From contig DASXUF010000165.1 of NCBI GenBank assembly GCA_036504975.1, positions 1 to 41,670 on the forward strand: a DNA stretch of 41,670 bases. The letters run 5' to 3'. Made by a program: the position numbers and the translations under genes. Below are positions 8,051 to 14,817 of the stretch, in pieces. Within the stretch, counting starts at the first letter, position 1; every line of letters begins with the position of its first letter. The notes beneath the pieces are model-generated. The model had not been told where the DNA came from. It saw only the letters and a program-made list of their open reading frames with translations, and ran no database searches. Origin of the DNA: Candidatus Binatia bacterium. Its GTDB lineage: Bacteria; Desulfobacterota; Binatia; UBA9968.

Positions 8051-9055
8051 ATGAGCGAGCTGCCGCGAGTCGCGCTGATCATAACCGGAGGGACGATCGA
8101 TTCGGTCGGCAAGGATCGTCTGGACCTGGCCTGGTACATCGAAGCGGGAAAACGCTTGAACACCGGAGAGCTGCTGGACCAGCTCCCCGAGCTGAAGTCG
8201 ATCGCCGAGGTCGAGGAGGTGCCTTTCCGCAGACTTCCGAGTCATGCCCTCGTCGATAAAGACTGGCTCGACCTCGTGCGGACCATCCATCAAATTTTCG
8301 ACGGCGACAAAGCCGACGGCGTCGTCATCACCCACGGGACCAACACCATCGAAGAGACGGCGTACTTTCTAAATCTGGTTCTCAAGACCGAGAAGCCGGC
8401 GGTTGTCGTCGGCTCCATGCGCCCCGCCTCGGCGCTGAGCGCCGACGGATTCTTGAATCTCGTGAACGCGATCAAGGTCGCCGGCGATCCCAACTCGCGC
8501 GGACGCGGCGCGCTGCTGGTGATGAACGATGCGATCTACAGCGGCCGTGACGTGACCAAGAATTCGACCTACCGCGTGCAGGCGTTCCAGAGCCGTGACT
8601 TGGGACCGCTCGGCTACGCCGACGCCGACGGCAGGATCGTGTACTATCATCGGAGCGCGAAGAAACACACGGTCGAGACCGAGTTCGACGTTCGCGCGTT
8701 GCAGTCGCTGCCGCGCGTCGATGTGGTCGTCTCGTATGTCGGCGCAGACGGCAAGATGATCGAAGCGGCCGCAGCGGCGGGCGCCAAGGGAATCGTCAGC
8801 GCGGCGACCGGCGCCGGACGGCCGACGCCGGCGGAAGACGAAGCCTTCGACCGGGTCTACAAGGAAAAGGGAGTGATCATGTGCCTCTCAAGCCGCGTCG
8901 CCTCCGGGCGCGTCGTGCGAAGCCCGGGACTGGCCAAGCGCGGCTTCGTCGCCGGCGACAATCTCCAGCCCTGGAAGGCGCGCGCTCTCTTGGCGCTGGC
9001 GCTCACGAAAACTAACAACGCCGACGAGATCCAGCGCATGTTCGATACGTACTGA
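8051..9055 (+). CDS. L-asparaginase, type II-like, with altered catalytic motif
   Basis: A 334-residue protein aligning along its whole length with AnsB-type asparaginases, which hydrolyse L-asparagine to aspartate and ammonia. The start at 8051 follows a GGAAAAGGAAGGA tract; the frame reaches back to 8030 but those residues are the ribosome site itself. The nucleophile region TGGTI (T15) is kept, as is the catalytic-triad lysine K170 in GRDVTKNST. The second motif, normally HGTDT, reads HGTNT here (N98), so the substrate-contacting Asp (D90 of E. coli AnsB) is Asn. There is no signal peptide, unlike periplasmic AnsB. Either a divergent specificity (glutamine, D-amino-acid amides, another amide) or reduced activity is possible. 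Confidence 0.85.
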   Translation: MSELPRVALIITGGTIDSVGKDRLDLAWYIEAGKRLNTGELLDQLPELKSIAEVEEVPFRRLPSHALVDKDWLDLVRTIHQIFDGDKADGVVITHGTNTIEETAYFLNLVLKTEKPAVVVGSMRPASALSADGFLNLVNAIKVAGDPNSRGRGALLVMNDAIYSGRDVTKNSTYRVQAFQSRDLGPLGYADADGRIVYYHRSAKKHTVETEFDVRALQSLPRVDVVVSYVGADGKMIEAAAAAGAKGIVSAATGAGRPTPAEDEAFDRVYKEKGVIMCLSSRVASGRVVRSPGLAKRGFVAGDNLQPWKARALLALALTKTNNADEIQRMFDTY

Positions 9056-9099
9056 GACGATTGATTGACGGAACGAGGGTCGGAAATCGTTTTCGGCGA

Positions 9100-9633
9100 C
9101 TATTTCGTTATCGCGTAGCAGTAGCAATCGCGCGGCTCGTCGCTGATCGTCGGGTGAACGGACCAGCGGCGCAAAAGCCCTTCGCGCTTCAGCCCGGCTT
9201 TCTCCATCACCCGCGCGGACGCCGGATTATCAACATCGCAGACCGCCCAGACCCGATAGATATCGTTCTCTGTTAGCGCCCACTCGACGACCGCCTTGAC
9301 CGCTTCGGTCATGTAACCCTTGCGCCAAAATTTTTTCGCCAGGACATATCCCAACTCGAGTTTGTGGCCGTCGATCCTGGCGCCGACGGCTCCCAAGAGC
9401 CCCCGGTCTTCCTTCTCTAAAATCACCCATTGAAACGCCCTGCCCTCTTCCCACGCGAGATAGGACGCGCGCAAGTGCGCGCGGGTGTCCTCTACGTCAC
9501 CGGTGGGTTTCCACGCGAGATACTTGGTGACCTCGGGATCGCGCGCATAGGTCGCAAAAATCGCCGCGGCGTCCTCCACGAGCGCCCGGCGCAAACACAA
9601 CCGATCCGTCTGTAAGATTTCCGGTGGCCGCAT
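9100..9633 (-). CDS. GNAT acetyltransferase, RimJ/RimL-like
   Basis: A 177-residue GNAT domain of the ribosomal-protein-alanine acetyltransferase type. It opens with LQTDRLCLRRALVEDA, a characteristic start for this group. It has the acetyl-CoA loop in FWRKGYMTEAVKAVVEWAL and the CDVDNPASARVMEKAGLKREG segment that closes the fold. Cytoplasmic, complete and of usual length. It likely acetylates an N-terminus or a small amine using acetyl-CoA; the substrate cannot be assigned. It is convergent with the asparaginase gene, 44 bp away. Confidence 0.9.
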   Translation of the reverse strand: MRPPEILQTDRLCLRRALVEDAAAIFATYARDPEVTKYLAWKPTGDVEDTRAHLRASYLAWEEGRAFQWVILEKEDRGLLGAVGARIDGHKLELGYVLAKKFWRKGYMTEAVKAVVEWALTENDIYRVWAVCDVDNPASARVMEKAGLKREGLLRRWSVHPTISDEPRDCYCYAITK

Positions 9634-9788
9634 AATTTAGAACCGACTCATGGTAGAGATCGGATTGAATTCTGAGGAGTCGCTAGCCCGCGTAGGTTCC
9701 GCTAAGCGCCCTTTTAAATTTTTCCATATCAAGTTAGAGGCTCGCTGTCTAATCGAGAATGGAACCAGGAGCCTGGCTTGCTCTTTGT

Positions 9789-9835
9789 CGGGACTTCTTT
9801 TGCCCTTGCAGTCCCGCCTTAAGCTTCAATACAAT
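9789..9835 (+). promoter_or_regulatory. Candidate promoter with overlapping inverted repeat before the amidohydrolase
   Basis: TTGCAG (9806-9811) and TACAAT (9830-9835) are separated by 18 bases and lie 32 bases before the gene start at 9867. A 7-bp inverted repeat, CGGGACT (9789-9795) / AGTCCCG (9810-9816), overlaps the -35 box and has the geometry of a repressor site. Matches to consensus are moderate. Confidence 0.4.
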
Positions 9836-9866
9836 GGCGCGAACTCAATCCCCGGGAGGAGAAGCG

Positions 9867-11609
9867 ATGAAGATCATCTATTTTTTTATCGCGGCGCTCT
9901 TGCTGTTCGACGTCCCGCAAGCATTTCCTCAAAATCAACTCACCGCCTTGCAGGTGGACCTGCTGATCGACGGATCGGGCAAAGATCCCATCCGCGACGC
10001 CGTGGTTCTCATCGAAGGCAAGCGGGTCAAGACTGTGGGCGCGAGAGGACAGGTCGAAGTGCCCAAGACCGCCAAAGTGATTCAGGTCAAGCACGGCACG
10101 GCCTATCCGGGGCTGATCGATTCTCACGCCCACTATAAAGACTGGCAAGGCGAGATTTATCTCAACCACGGCGTCACGACCGCGCTCGTCATCGGCAGCG
10201 ACCGTCTCGACTGGATGGTCGCGCAGCGGGACGGCATCGCCAAGGGGAAGATCACCGGACCGAGACTCTTCGTCGCCGGACCGCATTTCAACAGTCCGCG
10301 CCCCGGCGAGCGCGAGCGATCGATTCGCGATCTTCAGGCCCAAAGGCGGGAAGAAATCTCGGTCGCCACTCCGGAGGAGGCGAGAAAAGCCGTCCAGGAG
10401 CTTCTCGCTTCAGGCGCAGACATCGTCAAGATTTACGAATACGCCACGCCCGAAGTGATTAAAGTCCTCACCGAAGAGGCCCACAAGCAGGGCAAGCCGG
10501 CCGGCGGCCACAGCGAAGATATTTTTATGTCCGTCAACAACGGCTTCGATTTCGTCGAGCACAACTACGCGGTGATCGCCTCCACGATCAAGGACCCGAA
10601 GAAAAAAGAAGAGCTGTTCAAAAGAAGGGCGGCGTTCAGAAACCGCATGACCACGGTGGAGTTTCATTACTACGCCGAGGAGGCGAACTTCGACGAGCTC
10701 GTCCGCTTCATGGTCGAGCACAAGACGACCTGGACGCCTACCATGGCCACGTTCTGGCGCTTTTATTCGCCCAAGCGGGAGCAGTTCAAAGAGTACGACA
10801 TGAAGCTCCTTTCAACGCCGAATCTCAATTACATCCCGCCTTACTTCAGGGCCAACGTTCTTCACAATCACGAGGGCGTCGAGAAACTCACCGACCAGGA
10901 GCTTCTTGGCCGGATTCGTACCGGCTATGGTAAGCTGCAAGAATTTATCCGCCGCTACGTCAAAGCCGGCGGGAAGATCCGCTCCGGCTCCGATCCCAAC
11001 TCCGTCCTGCCCGCGTGGGGCGTTCACGTGGAAATGCAACTGCTGACCGAAACGGGCCTCACACCGATGGAAGCGATCCTCACGGCCACGCGCAACCCCG
11101 CCGAGCTGGTCCGGCGCGAGAACGAGATCGGCGTCATCAAGCCGGGCGCCTTCGCCGACATCGTCGTCGTCGAAGGCAATCCGCTGGAAGACATCGCCAA
11201 AACGCGCAATATCAAGATGGTCTTCAAGGAAGGCGCGCCGGTGAAGCTCGGCTACACGAAGAACTACAAAAATCCCATCCCGCTCCTCGAAGGGGATCGG
11301 CCGCGGCCGGAAGTGGATAAACTCGCCCCTTCTTCCGTACGGCAGGGCTCGGGGCCGGTGAAGCTCACGGTGGAGGGCGCGAACTTCATGATCACCTCGG
11401 TCGCGATGTTCGACGGCAAACCGCTGCCGACCGAGGTGAACCTCGCGCCCAGACCCTATCCGCAGAACTTCGACCGCGCGACGAAGCTGACGGCGACGAT
11501 CGATCCCAAGCTGATCCAAAAACCCGGCATGTACGCGGTCACGGTAACCGAGCCGGGGCCGGGCGGGGTGACGTCGAATCCCGTCTATCTCATTGTGAGA
11601 TTTCCCTAG
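9867..11609 (+). CDS. Secreted amidohydrolase (imidazolonepropionase/prolidase-like) with C-terminal IPT/TIG-like domain, copy A
   Basis: The start is fixed by GGAGGAG just before the ATG at 9867. The signal peptide is MKIIYFFIAALLLFDVPQAF. The metal-dependent hydrolase barrel shows the HAH pair (H87, H89), K188 in IVKIY (candidate carboxylated lysine), H215 in GGHSEDIF, H232 in VEHNY and D376 in SGSDPNS, so the binuclear site looks complete. From about residue 485 the chain continues into a beta-sandwich of IPT/TIG type (KLAPSSVRQGSGPVKLTVEG to the C-terminus). The product is 580 residues. Expected to hydrolyse an amide, lactam or peptide bond in the periplasm. It is followed at 7 bp by an SBP gene, the same order as its paralogue at 14818-16563. 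Confidence 0.88.
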   Translation: MKIIYFFIAALLLFDVPQAFPQNQLTALQVDLLIDGSGKDPIRDAVVLIEGKRVKTVGARGQVEVPKTAKVIQVKHGTAYPGLIDSHAHYKDWQGEIYLNHGVTTALVIGSDRLDWMVAQRDGIAKGKITGPRLFVAGPHFNSPRPGERERSIRDLQAQRREEISVATPEEARKAVQELLASGADIVKIYEYATPEVIKVLTEEAHKQGKPAGGHSEDIFMSVNNGFDFVEHNYAVIASTIKDPKKKEELFKRRAAFRNRMTTVEFHYYAEEANFDELVRFMVEHKTTWTPTMATFWRFYSPKREQFKEYDMKLLSTPNLNYIPPYFRANVLHNHEGVEKLTDQELLGRIRTGYGKLQEFIRRYVKAGGKIRSGSDPNSVLPAWGVHVEMQLLTETGLTPMEAILTATRNPAELVRRENEIGVIKPGAFADIVVVEGNPLEDIAKTRNIKMVFKEGAPVKLGYTKNYKNPIPLLEGDRPRPEVDKLAPSSVRQGSGPVKLTVEGANFMITSVAMFDGKPLPTEVNLAPRPYPQNFDRATKLTATIDPKLIQKPGMYAVTVTEPGPGGVTSNPVYLIVRFP

Positions 11610-11616
11610 GAGAGGC

Positions 11617-12513
11617 ATGGAAAAGATCCGGCTGGGCTACGACAACGCCGAAGGCCCGAAGATCATTTTGTTCCTGGCTGACGACGAGGGGCTGTACGAG
11701 AAACAAGGCCTGAATGTTTCTTTCGAGCGCGTGAGTCCGGTGAAGCTCGGGACGCCGAAGCTTCTCGGCGGCGAGCTCGACGTCCTGGTCGGCAATTCAG
11801 GTCCGATCGTCGAGGCCATCCTGCTGGAGAAAAAACCGCTTGCCGTGATCGGCAGCCTGGGACCGGCCAAGTTCGCGATTTTCACGCGCAGCGAGATAAA
11901 AAAAGCTCACGACTTGAAAGGCCGGCGCTTCGGCGTCAGCACGCCCGGCGCGAGCCAGGACAGGATCGCCCGCCGCGCGTTGAAACGGCTCGGCCTCGAG
12001 CCGGAAAAGGATCTTGAGATCGTTTACACCGGGTTCAACGACTCCTCGCACAGGCTCAAAGCCCTCGCGCGCGGCGAGGTCGATGCGGTCATCGGAGGAA
12101 TGGAGCATGACCCCAATTTCCCCGACCTCGATGCTGCGGAGAAAATGCGCGTGAGAAAAATGATCGAGCTGACCGAGCTGGGAATTTACATCAGCGGCTC
12201 GGACATCGCCGCGTCGCGCGATTACATCAAAACTCACTCAGAAACCGTCAGACGGTTTTTGCGCGCGTTGAAAGAAGGTTTGAAACTGGCAAAAGGCCGG
12301 ACCGATCTCGTCGAGGAAGCTTTCCGAAAACACCTGAGCGTGAATCCGGAGACGGCGAAAAGCAAAGCGGAGGAATTCCAGCGCCTGCCGCCGCCGGAAA
12401 AACCCTCGGTGGACAGGCGCGCCGTTCAAAGCAACCTCGACGAGCTGCGGGAGAAATATTCCGACTTGAAGTCCGTCGATGTCGCCGCCTGCATCGATGA
12501 GAGCCTCGTGTGA
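11617..12513 (+). CDS. NMT1/THI5-like substrate-binding protein without a signal peptide
   Basis: A 298-residue receptor fold that starts directly with MEKIRLGYDNAEGPK, which aligns with the mature N-terminus (ETFTLGYTNLRGQK) of the paralogue at 13803-14762. The clear ribosome site GGAGAGG before this ATG argues that the start is real. The shared core includes SPVKLGTPKLLGGE, DRIARRALKRLGLEPEKD, VYTGFNDSSHRLKALARGEVDA and ISGSDIAASRDYI. Without export the protein would be cytoplasmic: it may be an intracellular sensor, an enzyme like THI5, or simply a receptor that has lost its function. It is in an operon with the amidohydrolase upstream and overlaps the next SBP by 4 bp (GTGTGA). Confidence 0.85.
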   Translation: MEKIRLGYDNAEGPKIILFLADDEGLYEKQGLNVSFERVSPVKLGTPKLLGGELDVLVGNSGPIVEAILLEKKPLAVIGSLGPAKFAIFTRSEIKKAHDLKGRRFGVSTPGASQDRIARRALKRLGLEPEKDLEIVYTGFNDSSHRLKALARGEVDAVIGGMEHDPNFPDLDAAEKMRVRKMIELTELGIYISGSDIAASRDYIKTHSETVRRFLRALKEGLKLAKGRTDLVEEAFRKHLSVNPETAKSKAEEFQRLPPPEKPSVDRRAVQSNLDELREKYSDLKSVDVAACIDESLV

Positions 12514-13616
12514 CTATCCGAATTCCACAGCGATTGGATAACGCCGTCCTACCCCCTCTTAATCTCCCCCTTGCTAAGGGGGAGACAGAGAGGGGGTCTG
12601 CTTTTTCGCGTGCATTCAGCATCTTCGTCGTCGCACTATTTGTCTTAGCCACTGCCGCCGCCGGCGCGGAAATCAAGCTGGATCGCCTCACCGCCTCCTA
12701 CCCTTCGGTCACCGGCAACATGGCGCCGCTCTGGGTCGCGCAAGACTTCCGCCTGTTCGAAAAACACGGCCTCGACGTCACCCTGGTCAATATCGCCTCC
12801 GGTTTCGTTTCGATCAACGCGCTGATCTCCGGCGACATTCAAATCGCCGCCGCTTCGAGCTCCTCCGCCATATCAGCGGCGCTCCGCGGCCATCCCGTGG
12901 TCATCGTGGCCACCTTGGGCCCGACGCCGTACAAGCTCGTCGCTCACCCGTCGATAACTTCCTTGCAGGAGCTGAAGGGCAGAACCGTCGGCAGCAGCCG
13001 TCCCGGCTCCGGCTCGGATTTCGCGCTGCGCAGATTTCTCGCCAAGGCGGGATTTTCTCCCGGCAAGGATGTGGCGATTTTACCCACGGGCTTGAGCGAG
13101 TCGGATAAGCGGGTCATGTCCATGTTGCAGGGAAAAATGGACGCGACGCTGGCGACGGCGGACACCATCGCCAACTTCGAATTGAAAGGACAGAAGATAA
13201 ACGTTTTGGCCGATCTCCTGTCGATGGGAATTCACACCAGCGGCAGCGTGATCGCCATGAGCCGGCGCTTCCTGGAAGCCCAGCGCAGGCAGGCGAAGGC
13301 TTTTCTCATGTCGTTTTCCGAGGGCATCGCGACGGCAAAGCGCGATAAGGAGACAGCGTTTCAAATCTACCGTAAGCACCTGCGGGTGCAGGACCCGAAG
13401 CTGTTGGAAGTTATCTACCGCACCTCGGTCACGGAGCGCCTGCCGCTGAAGCCTTACCCCGAAGAAGAAGCGGTCAAGTTCGATCTCGAGCTTTTGGCCG
13501 CCACCAATGCCGATCTGCGCGAGAAGATTCTCGCCTCCAAACCTTCGCAGTTCGCCGATGCTTCGCTTTTAAAGGAGCTGGAAGCCGAAGGCTTCTTTGC
13601 TTCTCCGCTACGCTAA
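12510..13616 (+). CDS. NMT1/THI5-type ABC transporter substrate-binding protein, N-terminus carrying a translated repeat
   Basis: The GTG at 12510 overlaps the previous stop (GTGTGA), a form that suggests translational coupling. Residues about 14-30 are encoded by the palindromic repeat at 12552-12596 and precede the hydrophobic signal segment FSIFVVALFVLATAAAGA. There is no in-frame ATG, GTG or TTG between the repeat and this segment, so the repeat must be translated if the protein is exported. The mature part has the class features: LTASYPSVTGNMAPLWVAQD, LFEKHGLDVTLV, IQIAAASSSSAISAALRG, ELKGRTVGSSRPGSGSDFALRRFL. Complete to the C-terminus. Ligand unknown. Confidence 0.85.
   Translation: MTIRIPQRLDNAVLPPLNLPLAKGETERGSAFSRAFSIFVVALFVLATAAAGAEIKLDRLTASYPSVTGNMAPLWVAQDFRLFEKHGLDVTLVNIASGFVSINALISGDIQIAAASSSSAISAALRGHPVVIVATLGPTPYKLVAHPSITSLQELKGRTVGSSRPGSGSDFALRRFLAKAGFSPGKDVAILPTGLSESDKRVMSMLQGKMDATLATADTIANFELKGQKINVLADLLSMGIHTSGSVIAMSRRFLEAQRRQAKAFLMSFSEGIATAKRDKETAFQIYRKHLRVQDPKLLEVIYRTSVTERLPLKPYPEEEAVKFDLELLAATNADLREKILASKPSQFADASLLKELEAEGFFASPLR
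12552..12596. repeat. Palindromic CCCCCTCT/AGAGGGGG repeat inside a coding sequence
   Basis: CCCCCTCT opens and AGAGGGGG closes a palindrome with inner arms CTCCCCCTT and AAGGGGGAG around GCT-like centre bases. It is distinct from the CCCTCACCC family at 400, 1505 and 5903. It lies in frame in the 5' end of the SBP gene at 12510 and encodes PPLNLPLAKGETERG. Confidence 0.85.
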
Positions 13617-13642
13617 TTGTTGCCATCACAGCATGGAAACCC

Positions 13643-13796
13643 GCGTAACCGCCCACATGGGGGTTTCTCGAAGGGCCGATGCGTGGGACGAGGAGGCACA
13701 AGCGTACTTCAGTTTTACTATTATAAGTCCCGTGCCGCGTAGCACAGCCGTATCGCATCGGCCCGGAGAGAGACCCACAGGCGGGCGGATGGTAGA
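13643..13796 (+). repeat. 154-bp structured repeat, copy A (candidate structured RNA)
   Basis: The block from GCGTAAC to GGTAGA recurs with the same length at 27303-27456. Nested helices can be drawn. P1 is 13651-13669 with 13768-13786. P2 is the perfect 11-bp GGGCCGATGCG (13673-13683) with CGCATCGGCCC (13754-13764). P3 is GGGAC (13685-13689) with GTCCC (13727-13731). P4 is GTGC/GCAC within 13732-13745. Conserved single-stranded blocks include CAAGCGTAC and CCGCGTA. It lies between two convergent SBP genes with no promoter or U-run evident. It may be a palindromic non-autonomous element or a small RNA; it matches no RNA family I can name. Confidence 0.65.
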
Positions 13797-13802
13797 ACTC
13801 TG

Positions 13803-14762
13803 CTAGAAAAGTGTGGCGTCCATGTAAAGACTCGCGTCCTTGGGCGCATTGGGATATTGAGGCAGAAGCTCTTCGATGTACGCCTCGATCACTCTCGGGT
13901 CGGGCGCCGGTCTCCCTGTAACCTTGGCGTCCACGTATTCTTCGACCATCTTGTCGAGCGTCAGCGGGTTGGAAAGCTGGAGATGTTTTTCATAGGTGCG
14001 CCGGACAAGCTCGGGCCGGCTTCGCGCCAGCCGGAAAGATTCTTGCAGAGCGCGGGCGAAATTCCTGAGCGCATCGCGCTTTTTATCCAGCAAATCTCGC
14101 GACACGCTGATATCCGCGCCGCTAATGGCGATGCCGATATCGATGAGTTCGAGCAGCTTGTGAACTTTCACGACCTCCGCTCCCAACTCCGGCAACGCAT
14201 CGGCCCCCGCCACGGTCGCGTCCACTTCGCCTCTGGCCAGGACTTTGAGGCGATCGAACGAATTCTGAAACCCCGTGTAGACGATCGTCACGTCCTTCGC
14301 CGGATCGAGGCCGAGCTTTCTCAGCGCCTTTTTGGTGTTGCGGTCGACGCTCGCGCCGTCGACGCTGCTGCCGATTTTTTTGCCGCGCAGCTCTTCAATC
14401 TTGGAAATCCCCGGACGGCTGAAGAACGTGACGGTATCGGGGCCGAGGTTGGCGATCACGGCGAGTTTTTTCCCCTCAGCGCCGATGGCGCGCACCACGG
14501 GCTCCGAATTCCCTAGGAAAAGATCGATCTCCCCCGCCAGCAGCTTGGGAACGCCGAGCGTGCCGGGACTCACCGGAACCAGCTTGAGCGCGATGCCATG
14601 CCGGGCAAAGATTCCCTCATCGATGCCCAGCGGCACCGGCACCTTCTGCCCTCTGAGATTCGTGTAGCCGAGCGTAAACGTCTCCGCCGCAAACGAAGCT
14701 GACGCCGTTACGAGTAATAAAAAAGTCGCTGCAAGAATGAGTCCCCGACTTCTTCTCTTCAT
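13803..14762 (-). CDS. NMT1/THI5-type ABC transporter substrate-binding protein (paralogue of 11617-12513)
   Basis: A 319-residue exported receptor. The ATG at 14762 follows GAGGAAAG; the signal peptide is MKRRSRGLILAATFLLLVTASASFAAE. The mature chain matches the unsignalled protein at 11617: SPGTLGVPKLLAGE, DRNTKKALRKLGLDPAKD, VYTGFQNSFDRLKVLARGEVDA, ISGADISVSRDLL. It lies 55 bp downstream of the amidohydrolase-TIG gene on the same strand, repeating the gene order of 9867-12513 in inverted orientation. A likely role is to bind the product or substrate of that hydrolase, but no transporter partner is nearby. Confidence 0.88.
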   Translation of the reverse strand: MKRRSRGLILAATFLLLVTASASFAAETFTLGYTNLRGQKVPVPLGIDEGIFARHGIALKLVPVSPGTLGVPKLLAGEIDLFLGNSEPVVRAIGAEGKKLAVIANLGPDTVTFFSRPGISKIEELRGKKIGSSVDGASVDRNTKKALRKLGLDPAKDVTIVYTGFQNSFDRLKVLARGEVDATVAGADALPELGAEVVKVHKLLELIDIGIAISGADISVSRDLLDKKRDALRNFARALQESFRLARSRPELVRRTYEKHLQLSNPLTLDKMVEEYVDAKVTGRPAPDPRVIEAYIEELLPQYPNAPKDASLYMDATLF

Positions 14763-14790
14763 CTTTCCTCGCGCCTCACGCCGGAGCCTG

Positions 14791-14810
14791 CCCTGAGCTA
14801 GTCGAAGGGC
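14791..14810. repeat. Fragment of the CCCTGAGC-TCGAAGGG dispersed repeat
   Basis: CCCTGAGCTAGTCGAAGGGC is a short form of the repeat family seen at 29882-29999 and 34445-34522. It lies in the 55-bp gap between the amidohydrolase and the SBP on the minus strand. Confidence 0.6.
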
Positions 14811-14817
14811 CTCTCAC

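Noticed and set aside
13643-13796. Retron-type or self-cleaving ribozyme assignment for the 154-bp element
   Set aside because: No reverse transcriptase is in the window, and no known ribozyme core (hammerhead CUGAUGA/GAAA or others) can be found.
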